A stretch of DNA of 64,000 bases, taken from Muricea muricata. Its lineage: Eukaryota; Cnidaria; Anthozoa; Malacalcyonacea; Plexauridae. The position numbers were made by a program, and so were the translations under genes. How positions within the stretch are numbered: the stretch's first letter is position 1; every line of letters starts with the position of its first letter. Below, piece after piece: positions 12,258 through 24,400 of the stretch. The notes under the pieces are model-generated. The model was not told the DNA's origin, searched no databases, and worked only from the letters and a program-made list of their open reading frames with translations. The stretch spans positions 18,509,312 through 18,573,311 of the forward strand of contig OY979719.1 of assembly GCA_963855995.1 (NCBI GenBank). Direction: 5' to 3'.

Positions 12258-15200
12258 TAATGTTGTAGAAATTTCTGAGAGGTTTCTTCACAATGAATCA
12301 ATACGTTTGTGACACCTACGTAAATTAAACGATATTTTTGTCAGCCAAGATTTAACGTTTCAAAACACAAGCAGGTTATAAAATATTCAAAATTGACGTT
12401 GTCTAAGATGAAAAAATCAAAGCTGAAGTTTGTGTAAATTAAGGTAAGCTTTACCACATATAAAAAAGTCTGTTACGCTAGCTGTGTGCTTATTAGAGAA
12501 CGGATTGGGCGAAAAACAACTGAAAAACAACATAAACTTCAAAACAAGATAACCAGAAAAAACTTACCGTATTTAAAGTACTCATTTAATTTTTTACTTG
12601 TGATTTTCCAGAGCGCAGCGCTCGATCTTTGCATTTTAATTGCCTATTAATGACGTCATAGTTCTTGGTTGAAAAACTGTTTTGCAAGTTGTCCGTTTTC
12701 CCAGCCTGTTGGAGCTTGTCAAACTGAGGTCGATAAACGTATCAGTTTCACCAATCTGGATATCAGCTTGATAACAACCACTAACAACTATTAACGTGCA
12801 ACATGTCAACAGGATTGTAGCAACTTGTGCGTTTTTGCCGCTGAACTTCAAGTCCAGCCGCAGCGAGGCCAACCACTGAGTGTCATCGTACCTTAGTGAG
12901 GTGAAAGTCTAGGAAAATGGTTTATTGATTCATGCGCACCATCCGCTCTCAGCTAGAATTGTAGAGCGACCTCCGATTCTATCTAATTTTCGGGTTTCTC
13001 AGCACATATTGAAACTTGTATTGAAATACTAATGAAATGGTAAGAATAGGTAGCTTTTCTGAAATCTGAATTTATTACGTCGGTAAATTCTTTTCGAGAT
13101 CACATCAACTTTTAAGTTGTTTAAGTTTAAACCTGGTTTCCGCTTCGACCGTAGCCAAACGTAGCTTATCAGTTCATTGCTACCTCCTCCGCAGGCCTTT
13201 CAGTGTGGGCGGCTCGGTGCGGGCGGGAGTAATTTGCAGGTGTGAAATTTGAGATTGTTTCGGAAACGCCCAACTTCTCACATAGCCAATAGCATTTGCA
13301 GCCATTATATCCATATAAGATGAAGTACATGCCGGGTAAACCTTGTGGGCTCTAAAAGAATGTTCGGCTTGGAACATTTTTCTGTAAACTGTTATGAATT
13401 GAATGACAAAGTTTTGCAAGGAAATGGGGAAGTCCTTTTTTAAATCTTCGCTACAGAAGCAAACTACGTTGTAAGTAAACTATGTTTTGCAAATATTGTA
13501 GATATTATGAAGGTTAATGTGTCAAAACATTTGTTTTTTTAATCATATATCGCCACGTGTGCGACATGGACTTCTTTACTACAGGAATCACTGCTTTAAC
13601 ATCGTTTTATTTCCACCTTTCATATCAACAGCAGATGGAGTATTTTCCTAATGTTTGTGATGAACATATGTCATGTTATGGTATCTTTGGGTAGCCTAGC
13701 TGTATGTTTATCATGGCTAGCCTACTCAAAGTCACTATTCACGACCTCAAGCCATGTGGAATGAAGAAGATTGCTTGACCTCTGCTCGTATTGTATTTAT
13801 TTTATATGTCATTTGTTATATTACATTTTATTTATCCATAAAACAGCTTAGTTGGGCCCAAAGCTCTGTCGTTCACCCAACTGCCTCCCAATTATATACA
13901 CATATCACTGTTTAGGTTGGGGGGGGGGGGGGCAAGCAATTGAGAATTGATGGATGGCACTGCCCCATAGGTCAGGAATTTGATATTACTGAGGAACCAG
14001 AGGCAACCTTGTAGTCAGGCTAACGGCCTGGTTATGAGGTTTGGCCAGGTGATGGCAGAAATTTGATAGGCATCCATTTTCAATAATTTATATTAATAGT
14101 AATCGGCTTAATCTCTGAGCATGTGCAGACAGTTTGCCAATATTTGCTACGTAATTATACTATTGTGATTTGCTAAATGCGTGCATGACCTCCGGCATGG
14201 AGTGCATGGAATGCAATCTAATCCCAACAGACAGTTATATTTAATGAATATAGATAGTATTCAGTAAAAATGTGTATGCTTTATGGTTATGACTATTTTC
14301 ATATTTAAAACGAAGTAGCTTACATACATAGATGTGGAGCTTCTTTTGTATGCACAATTATTGGAAAGACATGTTTTATATACATTAATCGACAGATAAG
14401 AGTTGCTTCAAGTTTTTACTATGCTGACATAGATTGGTTTAACAATTGGTCTTATTAGATGCATATGCTTGCTTGTTCTACATGAAGACTCAGATTTTAT
14501 ATTCTTGTGGATCAAAATGCTATTCTTACAGAGTAGTTTATTTTTTGCCCACAGCCAGGAAAATTGGTAAAAGTTTGAAGCACTGCGATGGGGAAGATTG
14601 ATAAAGGATGAGCTAAACGCTTCCCATAGGGTGGCCACTTATCCAGGGCACAGTGGGAAACCCAGTCAACTATTTACTCCTGCTATGTTATTTTTTTTGG
14701 AGTTTCTTTTTAAAGAAGTGGATCATGATTTAATCAGACTGGCTTTGCCACTGCCAGGGGCTAAACAGTGTAGGTACATTATTGCATATAAATATTAAAC
14801 CAATGTCAGTTTACATGACACAAAGTGAAGAGGTTCAATCATCAGACACAGTCGTACTGCTCTGTAAGGGCACTTATACCAGACGCAACCTGACGAAGTA
14901 CAATGTATTGGTTTCTATATAGAATTTTATATTTCAAATATCCGTCTCTGGCCAGAACTGGTGAGTCTGAAGTGGATTGTACTTAATTATTAAGAACATG
15001 CACGTTTCAGAAAAACATAACACATACCGAAAATATTAATACGAGAATTTCTGACATTAACTGGACGCTTTTTTGAGCTAAAAGAGCAAGAAACAGGCCT
15101 TAGACTGAACAATATGCCATGTACTACTCCCATGGCGCAAGGTTGGACTGTCTTTAGTTAAAAATATTTTGCCCGTTGTCTGTTGTATTTTGTCTTTGGC

Positions 15201-15460
15201 GTCTGAAAATTTAGCTTCCCCCTGAATTGACGTCGCTGTGCGTTCGTCCTCCAATTAATCACGGTTCGCGATTAATGAGAAACCAAATTTAAATGTGAAC
15301 TCAGATGATTAACGGATTTAATTTAATTTGTCACATGTAATGACTACTTAACCGTGACAGGAAACAGTAACAGGATTTTTGTCCCAATTGAGAACTGTTT
15401 CCTTATTAAAACACGTGTACATGCTAAACGGTTACATACTATACACAGATTTATTACAAG
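12258..15460. other. intergenic, no gene recognised
   Basis: Contains scattered CAAGTTGT/ACAAGTCTG words (12050-12180 and 12670-12800) that look like decayed repeats, and a run of G at 13919-13932. No exon with good splice sites and coding composition was found. If the serum amyloid A-like gene at 16277 has a signal-peptide exon it may lie here, but I could not identify it. Confidence 0.4.
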
Positions 15461-15594
15461 TAATAACCTGGCTTTGAGGTTGATTGGTGATGAAATGTAC
15501 CCGAAAACCGAGGGAGGTTTCGTAAAACTTTTACTAAACCTCCCGAGGCTTGACGGACATTTAATCACTAATCAACCGCAAAGCCATGTTATTA
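15461..15594. repeat. hairpin, inverted repeat of about 58 bases
   Basis: The left arm TAATAACCTGGCTTTGAGG...GAGGGAGGTTT pairs with the right arm AAACCTCCCGAGGC...CAAAGCCATGTTATTA around a short loop near 15530. A few mismatches suggest an aged MITE or foldback element. Confidence 0.65.
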
Positions 15595-15823
15595 CTTTGT
15601 AATATTATTGTCACCGAGACAATAGGAACGCTTTTAGGGGACTTAACTATCGCTAAAATGGAATAATAGTTGGTTTTATGTCTTTGTTTAAGTGCTATTC
15701 TATTGAAATGTTTTAGAGTAGTTGAGAGGAAATATGTAAATGTGTGTGCATATAAGCTGGTCTATAGTTACGTGTTTGGCAGTGAAATTTGAGTAATACT
15801 ACATACGAGTAAGTATACGAAGA

Positions 15824-15970
15824 TAGGTACGATTAGCTAGTAATCGTACCTAATGCATAAATATACGATTAGCTAGTAATCGTACCTAATGCATAAATAT
15901 TAGGTACGATTAGCTGGTAATCGTACTTAATGCATAAATATTAGGTGCGATTAGTTACTAATCCTACCTA
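15824..15970. repeat. tandem array of four palindromic units
   Basis: Each unit is a near-perfect 29-base palindrome with half-site TAGGTACGATTA, a GCTAG centre and TAATCGTACCTA. The units are joined by TGCATAAATAT-like spacers at a period near 40 bases. The first unit (15824-15852) is perfect, the third has two changes and the fourth is more diverged. Confidence 0.8.
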
Positions 15971-16039
15971 ATATATATGCATCGGGTTATTTAGTTGTTA
16001 ATCGTCACTAGTAAAACAAAGGATTTCGAGGTGAATATG

Positions 16040-16175
16040 ATATTACTTTACATACATACTACGCCCATTTACTTTACATACTACATACATTTACTTTACA
16101 TACTACATACATTTACTTTACATACTTAACACATTAACTATACATACTTAACACATTTACTTTACATACTACACA
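16040..16175. repeat. short tandem repeat, TTTACTTTACATACTACATACA-like
   Basis: Degenerate repeats of about 20 bases built on TTTACTTTACATACT. No flanking terminal repeats are seen. It looks like an ordinary minisatellite just upstream of the SAA-like exon. Confidence 0.7.
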
Positions 16176-16276
16176 TATTTTCTTCTTATGGTGGTGTGTA
16201 GGTTTGTAACGAGCTTTGAAAGTGATGTATCAATCTATTAATGGATGATTATTAATAATGGATTACCACTATATAG

Positions 16277-16992
16277 GTCTTGGGACAATTGGAAAAAAGT
16301 CTTGTTAAATCTCCGCGAAAAACATTGGGCGCCATAAATGCCTTTCGTGAAAGCTACAACAAAATGAGAGAGGCCAATGTAAAAGGTGGAAATCTTAAAG
16401 CTCATGAAGAAGCTAACAAAAAAAGCTACAGAAATTGCTGGGCCAAAGGTAAGATGGACTCGATTCCTTTTGTATTATCAGTAGCTGCATATCTAACAGT
16501 GTTTTGGTAATTGGGAGCCTCATTTTGTTGTGATTAGAATTCAGAATCAATGCGCAAAACGCTCTGTACTCTAATATAATATTCAAGGTGTTACTGAAAA
16601 CCCTTTGAAAATGGCTTATTCAAGAAATAAGTGAATGAGCGCGCGATTTGAATTAATTGGTTTTATTTTTATGAAATGAACTGATCGGATCAAATCCCCT
16701 ACCCTAACACTTTAGCTTGTATAGAAAGACGGATATTTTAACTATAAAATTCTAGAGAAACCAATACATTGTATTTTGTCAGGCTGCGTCTGGTATAAGT
16801 GGCGCCCTTAGAGAGCAGTATACGAATTTCCGCGCCAAACAAAACCCGGATAAATCAGTCCACATTGGGGACCAAAGAACAGAACAAGAAATCAAAGATA
16901 CCATGGATCCCAACAAAGGGGGACATGATCGAGCCAGGAATAATGACGTTAAGAAAAGATCACAAAACGAAAGCTCAATTATAGCATTGTAA
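16277..16992 (+). CDS. serum amyloid A-like protein, two exons, partial, frame broken by one base
   Basis: Exon 16277-16448 (TATAG acceptor, GTAAG donor) encodes VLGQLEKSLVKSPRK followed by AFRESYNKMREANVKGGN. This matches the hallmark of vertebrate and invertebrate serum amyloid A (AY-DMREAN-GSD, HARGNYDAA). The second exon (16783-16992, TCAG acceptor, TAA stop) reads AASGISGALREQYTNFRAK, matching the WAAEAISDARENIQRF region, and continues to a basic C-terminus. The junction is in frame only if one A is removed from the A7 run at 16418-16424; as written the frame slips by one and would stop within ten codons of the second exon. With the shift, the bases before the junction read as a GPK motif of the kind the family has there. 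SAA proteins are secreted acute-phase lipid-binding proteins. The signal-peptide exon upstream was not found. Either a homopolymer sequencing error or a real pseudogene is possible. Confidence 0.65.
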
Positions 16993-18478
16993 TTTCAGGT
17001 TAAGATATACCATTATCTAAAATCAAATTTTGCATTAAAAACCTACAATCATGATAAAAATCTGTTGGTTTGTTTTTGTCAGTAAGACAGGCAGACCGAC
17101 AGGGGCATCCTGTCAGCGATACTGGCCTGTGTTTGACTACAGATTGGGAACTGAACAGAAGAGAAAATAAACAGAAGATGCAGAGTTTGTGTCCCCGTGC
17201 ACGTAGCATTACTTTTGTCCGGTTCATGCCAGTCATTTGCCTTTTCTGGGGCTGGTTCTAAGCCCGTTTAGCGTAAACGGTGGCTACTTCAAAATTAAAT
17301 AACACTCTTACATCACTCTTTAAACAGTTAACTTAAATATTTTGCAGTAAATATGTAGTTGTGAGCATAATCATTCTATTAAGGTTCAAAACTTTTTGTT
17401 TCGTGGTTGAATGAATCTATAAACTTGGTTTCTATTTTGAGCTTAACCACCGTTTAAACTAAACGGGCTTCGAACAACCGGCCCTTGGGCAATAGCAACT
17501 TTGAACTGGCAGTTCCGCCATTATTCTGGCCAGTCAATTGCAAGAAAGTGCGGGGGCATGTTGAATACTGACTGCCCCTACTGTTTATTTGCCAGTACTG
17601 TGCGTAAACGTATTGGATACGATTGGAAGGATTGGATACGAGTTATGAGGGTGATTTTTCCACCAAGGTTCTTTATTTTTTTAAATTCTATTTATCTTTG
17701 CCATAAAAGCAGCAGCATATACCATTTACTGTGGGCCCAATTTTTTATTATCATCCCCTTTTTCCGTTCCTTGTCCCCATCTCCCATTCCTGGTTCCTGT
17801 TCTTGTTTCCTATTCGTCGTTGCCATCCCTCCTTCCTATTCCCCGTTCTCATTTCTTTACTCTCATTTCTTTATTGTCACGTTCTTGCCATGATTCGGCT
17901 AACTACTTTATTGAAAATGGAGAACATTGCATGAAAATTTGGGGAAGAGGAGAAAATGTTGAACCATTTGTCGTCAGTCGCCGTATTAAAACATCGCAAT
18001 TGATAACGTTTTCATGGTTTTAGTAATTCTTTGTTCGTTTCCAAGGCCAAGTATATAATAAATAATTTTTAAAGCTTTGAATAAACCGTAAAACTCCAAA
18101 CAAATCATAAAAATTTTACTCATTGACAAATATATTGCAAAAAAGCAACTAGTGGTTATTAAATGACCTCAAACTCGCGAAAAGTCAGCTATGTTTTTGG
18201 CTTCAAAAGTCACAAGTTGTTCAAACGTTTGACTGAGAAAGATCAGCGTGCTTCCTCCAGATATAGTAAAGCTCAGTGGTCACAGACTAAGTGTTTTGAA
18301 ACGTGACGTCACGCCGGTGTCGAAAAATTAAACTTTGAACAAATTCAAACAACTCGAAGATCGTTTACTGTGAGATCTGCTTGGAAAAAAAATAACATTA
18401 ACAAAAGCATCACTCTCGATCAATTTGTGCTTGCTTGCGTTGTATAAAGAACTATATCCTCCACCAATTTGATAAACA
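16993..18478. other. intergenic with one inverted-repeat element; upstream flank of atlastin
   Basis: Apart from the element at 17249-17483, this stretch is AT- and pyrimidine-rich (17690-17900) with no supported exon. A TGACGTCA palindrome (CRE-like) lies at 18304-18311, about 170 bases before the atlastin ATG, and could be a promoter element. This is inference from the motif alone. Confidence 0.4.
17249..17483. mobile_element. MITE-like element with ~38-base terminal inverted repeats
   Basis: The left end GGTTCTAAGCCCGTTTAG and the right end CTAAACGGGCTTCGAACAACC are inverted copies, extending inward through TAAACGGTGG. There is no coding capacity and the target duplication is not clear. 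Confidence 0.6.
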
Positions 18479-21400
18479 ATGGTGGAAAATATACGGGGAA
18501 ACGGCGAGATGAGTGAAGATATGAACGATTTCGACATCGTTATGGGCGCCAGGCCTGTGCAAATTGTAGCGACGGACGAAGAGGAGCATAGTTTTTCTTT
18601 GAACGAGAACCTTTTAGAGGAAGTTTTAATCAGTGATGAAAGAGTTCGAGACAAGAAGGTTGTCGTTATTTCCGTAGCTGGAGCTTTTCGTAAAGGAAAG
18701 TCCTTTTTGCTGGATTTTTTTCTTCGCTATTTGGACAGAAAGGTGCAGTTATAATTTACTTTTTACATTGAAAAGTGTCTATAATGTAAATTACTGCACT
18801 GATTTAAATTAGGAGAAGTAATCCTACTGATTTTGCTGCTGTTTTCAGCATAAATGCCTTCCCAATATTGCCCACAATGCGAAATGTATTTTTGTGCCAA
18901 AACTCATTGAAATATATTTTACATTTGTGACATTTCTGGTACTTTAAACTCGCTATTTCAATACAGTTGTACCTTACTTTGTTTGAAATAGCTGTTAAAT
19001 TTGTACAATTTGTACAACGCTAGAATACTTTATTAGGGAAATGTGACATTGAGAACGCATTGTTGTCCTTCACTGTGGTCAAAAAATTATAAAATAATCA
19101 TGGCCTATGCTAGTGATTGTCAAGTTGTTTTGCTGTAAATTGCAAAAGTAATAAAAGGTGCTAGGCTTAGCAGATGCAAGCGAAGTCTGGCTTGTCTGGA
19201 GGTATGTTTGAATGTCTGTATATTCAGGCTTTGTTCGATATAGTTAACAATTAGCCTGGATGTGGTTTTAGATTGCTGAACTGTTTTGATGTCTGGTTCA
19301 TAAACAATGCTATCAGTTTATTCATATATGAGGCATCATCTTGAAATGATAGTTTATCGACAACTAAATTATAAGTTATGTGATGTTATATATTCCTTAG
19401 AGAACTGATCATCCAACATGATTTTATCATACAAAAATCAAATACCCTGACATTGTTTTAGCTGATAAAAACAAGCTGAAATTTAACTCCTGACCATAAC
19501 CTTACCTGCATTTTCTGTTCAACATGTAAAGCTGAAATAAACAGTAGAGAGCTAAAGGTAGAAAATTTTTTTGGGAACATGGATCACTGGAAGTGAATTA
19601 AGCTATTGTAGATGACGACAGCTTTTCTTGCTTCTTGAAATTTTGAACATAAAACTTCCTTAACTGCTGTTCATCATTTCAACCAAGAACTGCTGATGCC
19701 ACTAATGCACTTGTGGCACAACTGGCAGGAGCAACAAGTCATTCACTCATTATATACTATTAAACTAGTTTCCATTTAGTCATGAATGTTGTGAATATAT
19801 CAAAGTGATTGATCTCATAGAGCATGACTAAAGGTCCTGTCACACAATGCAATTTTTCTTGCCACTTGCAATGCAATTCTACTCTTGGGAGATATATAAA
19901 GTTGGCAAATACATGTTTCCATAACAGTTTGCTAATTATATTTTTAACATACCAAACATTTGTCACAAATTTATATCTCAAGAGTAGAATTGCAGTGCAA
20001 GTTGCAAGAAAAAAAATTGCACCATGTGACAGGGCCTTAATTAATATCTAAATACTAATTCAAGGGTAGATCTAAACCGTATTACATCATCAAGAATAAC
20101 GTTACTACCGCAGTTATTACCAGATGGAAATGAGCTTTGATGAGTTTGAAGACATTACATTCATAAAAATTTGAATAATGCAAATTAATAAACATTTGCA
20201 TAACCTGTTGGTGCAGCTTTCTCATTGGACCATTTTGTCTGGATTGTTTGAAGACAAAATGACTTGAGATCATATTCAAATCTTTGTTTTGCAGGACAAC
20301 CCTGACAGATGGCTTGGTGAGGATAGTGAAGTTCTAACAGGTTTCTCATGGCGAGGTGGATCGGAGCGAGAAACCACTGGAATTTTACTGTGGAGTAAAC
20401 CTTATCTCTGTAGGCTAGCTGATGGAGAAGAGGTAGGAAAACGAATTTCTCTCAATTTAATTACTTTTTAAGTTAGCTATGATTCAAATACTTGTACTAC
20501 CAGTCTTTTTGATGTCAGTGACAGATGGTTATAATGCACATTATGGGTTGTGTGTTTTAGGTTGCTGTTATTCTAATGGATACTCAGGGTTCTTTTGACA
20601 GCACATCAACAGTCAAGGACTGTGCCACTGTCTTTGCTCTGAGTACTATGTTGAGTTCAGTACAGGTAAGACAAAGATTGGTCATCATCTTTTACTACAC
20701 TACTTCAAATAAGACCCATGCTAAACAAGCCTTGATAATTCCCCTTGATATGTCTTGTGTCTTCATATATATCAGCACCGGCGGGCGGACTAGACACTCG
20801 TGTTTACTACGTATAATTACAATGTATAATTGCATGCTGTTTAGATTTATAATATCACACAAAATATTCAAGAAGATGATTTACAACATCTTCAGGTAAG
20901 TAAAATTAGATTTGTCTTTGTCTTCCATTGATTCCATTTAAACTTTCCATTCACATAGCACCATAGCATGGTCTGTCGGGAAAATCTTATTTATCTGAGT
21001 GGGTCAGTTTTTCAGCTTGGTTGATATACTGAGAATTCGGATTAATGCAACAGACTCAAATGCATTTTTACCACAAGGTTGTTGTGGAACTGTCGAACTA
21101 TTTATGGCTGACTCAGTATAATGTAGAAACTGGAAGTGTTAAACCATTATAGTGGTAGTGCCCAGTCCTCACCCCATAGAATCGAGGTATAAGCATTGAT
21201 CTGTATAATACTGTATTCTACTGTGTATCACTGCCATCTTGGCATTCCAGGTCTAGGGTGATCTTTTAAGCAGAGTTTTCATCACCCATAAATTTCCTTA
21301 AAATAAGGACGTTTATTTACATGTTGGAAATGCTGATGGTCCACCGTCTTGGTACTCCAAATTTGTCATTTTCGTTGACTTCACAAGATGCAACTAGATA

Positions 21401-24400
21401 TGTGATTCAGTATTATACAGATCAATGGCTATGAGTTTGTATATAAAGTATAAATAGATCTAGGTGTATATATATTTTGGTTTTAAACTTTAGTTATTCA
21501 CTGAGTATGGTAAACTTGCCATTGAAGAAAGTCACGAAACACCATTCCAGGTAAGATAAGATAATTTTATTATGATCTTGGCTGTTTTATTAAAACAAGA
21601 CTGCTAATTTTGGTGTAATATTTCTTTTTGCAAAACAGAGCTTGTTATTCCTGGTTCGGGACTGGAGTTTCCCCTACGAGGCTTCCTATGGTTATCAAGG
21701 AGGAGAAACAATCTTAAAAAGACGACTGGAGGTTAGAAATACTGTAACGTTGCCAGTGTAGGCAGTGCAATCTAAAGCACACAAAAACATGGGATCTTTT
21801 ATTGCCTAAAACGATATAAACAAAATTTGATGTTTCAAGCAAAGACTTGGCCTTTTGTTCCCTTTGTCAAGAAAACTTCTATTATAAATATCACGTAGTG
21901 GTACTGATCCTATGTTTTCGTTGACTGGAGGTTAGCCAGAGACCTTCTGTTGTTGTTCTATGAGTCCAGGAGGTTGTAAGAAATGGAGATATCCCTATCC
22001 ATCAGGTAGTGATTTTTTTAACTGCCAGAAAAAGCAAGGCATAGAAAGCAATGATACTAGGGATATTGAACTTGCGAAGGATAAAAAGTGACTTTGACTT
22101 GAAAATACTGAAATGTAATATGGGTTTTACCGTTACTGAACATGTATAGAAAGTTTGAACAAATCACTTTTAGTGGCCAGCGCTTTTTATTCACCTTTCA
22201 TACAACCAGCCCCCCCCCCCCCACGGGTTTCAATCGCAAACCAGTGAAAATTTAAATTCTGTTCATTTTTAGACAAAACCAAAACAGCACAACGAGTTAA
22301 TTCAAGTTCGTAATCACATCAGATCATGTTTTGATCAACTCGCTTGCTTTCTCATGCCTCATCCAGGACTTCAAGTGGCTACCAGTCCTTCTTTCGAGGG
22401 GCAACTTTCGGGTAGGTAGCTTTGAAGTCCTTGTGAATAAGTGTAACACTTGTTGTAATATATTCGATACATTTATTGAAGATAAATACCATTGAATAAT
22501 GACAAGTCAGTACTGGTGACTTTTTGCGGTTATTTCTTTTCTCATGTCACGTTTATTTGTGTATGTTTTTCGTTCACTCTTCCACACATTTCTTATTTCT
22601 TTTTCAAGATATCGATGAGGGATTTAAACAAAATCTGCAACAGTTAATTCCTTCGTTGCTTAGTTCCGAGAATTTGGTTGTAAAGAAGATCAATGGATTA
22701 CCTGTCACGTGTCGCGGTCTCGTCGAATACTTCAAGGCAAGTTCTGCGCAGACTCGGACTGGCCCCAATTAAGGGGCCTTGCCATTCTAGCACTGAGAGG
22801 AGCTCTGAACTTTTTTGCTGTCCTGAATGTTTTAGGTGAAGATTTTATGGTATTCGGGACAGAACATGATGAATTATTTATCCGCTTCCCTGAAGAGTTC
22901 AAAAATTCCAAATCATCCCATCCGGTCCCTTTTATTTTCGTTTCGTACTGCCTGATAGTCTGTTTTAAACATCCGTTTGAATGTTTACAAATACGGAAAT
23001 TAAACAACAATTGTCAAGGGCCCATTTGATGTCCCAGTAGGGGCCCATGTGCCATGGCACAGTGGCACATAGGCCAGTCCGAGCCTGGTTCTTCCTGTGA
23101 AAAAGTTTCCCAAAGATTTGAGGAACATTTCGATTTTTTTTCGAGTATCTCTTTCTTCGAGTATCTCTTTTTCGAGTATCTCTTTTTCGAGTTATCTTTT
23201 CGACAATATTTTTGTCTTCAATAATTTTTCTGTTTTGGTAGATTCGTATTAATGTGAATCTAGTTTTTCATATATCTGAGGATGGTTCTGAAATTTCTGT
23301 TATAGGCATACATAAAAATTTACCAAGGGGATGAACTGCCCGAACCGAAATCCATGCTTCTGGTGAGTGGAGTTGCAATAAGCTATTGTTTTTAATTGTA
23401 CGAACAATGTTGTTGTAAATTCTGTTGTCTTAACTATGTGTTACAATGCTCTCATCCAGGCCACGGCAGAAGCGAATAACCTAGCAGCATCGGCAAGTGC
23501 TAAAGATCATTACCTGCAAAAGATGGAGAAGGTAAAGTATCTAAAATAAATCAATTTTTTGCCGTAGTCCTTTTCTGTACGTCTCTTCAACGTAAATGCG
23601 AAAGGATATTGCACATAACTGCTGTCTGCCGGGGTTGTGCCGAGGAGAGGGTCACCTCTCCCTTCTATCCTGTTTTGTGTTTTCACTTTGATATAAAAAT
23701 AGTGGCGCATAACTATTTTCTGCAAGGCTAGTCCGAGCACGGGGGGCGCACATGCCCCATCTGTCCTGATTTGTGTTTTCGCTTTGATTTAAAAAAGTAA
23801 TGGTATGGTTTATGAACTTAACTTGTTTTCCTGTACAGAATTTTTGAAAAGGGGGAAATATCTCGGGTAAAATGGCCTTAAAACTGTTCACAACATTTTA
23901 TAGTTGTTGAACGTGAATTTCTGTCAACTTGGCTTAACCCAAACACGTCTCTTTTTCCTGGAGTTTATATCGCTCCAGTTTATGTAGAGTTCACTAGCTT
24001 CAACCTGGAGTTGTTGTTCCAGTATTTATGGATTTTGCTGTGGCATTGCTTTATTCATTTGTACTGTTTCAGGTGTGTGGTGGGGACACCCCGTTCCTTG
24101 CTCCACAAGAACTCGAAAGACGTCACCAGAAATACAAGTCTGCCTCACTGGGCATGTTCCACACGACGCGGAAAATGGGAGGTGCGAAATTCAGCGAGGA
24201 GTTCGCGGAGAAACTCGAAGCGGACATCGACGTTGCGTTCGTCAATTTTGTAAAACTGAACGATGGTAAAAATATTTTCAATGCGGCCCGCACGCCCGCC
24301 GTTTTCTTCGCGATTATGATTGTCGCGTACCTGTTCTCCGGCCTTTTTGGAATTGTGGGTATTACGTCATTCGCAATGCTATGTAACTTTATAATTGGTC

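Noticed and set aside
15824..16175. CRISPR-like regular repeats
   Set aside because: The organism is an animal, the spacers are not unique, and the units are palindromic or minisatellite DNA.
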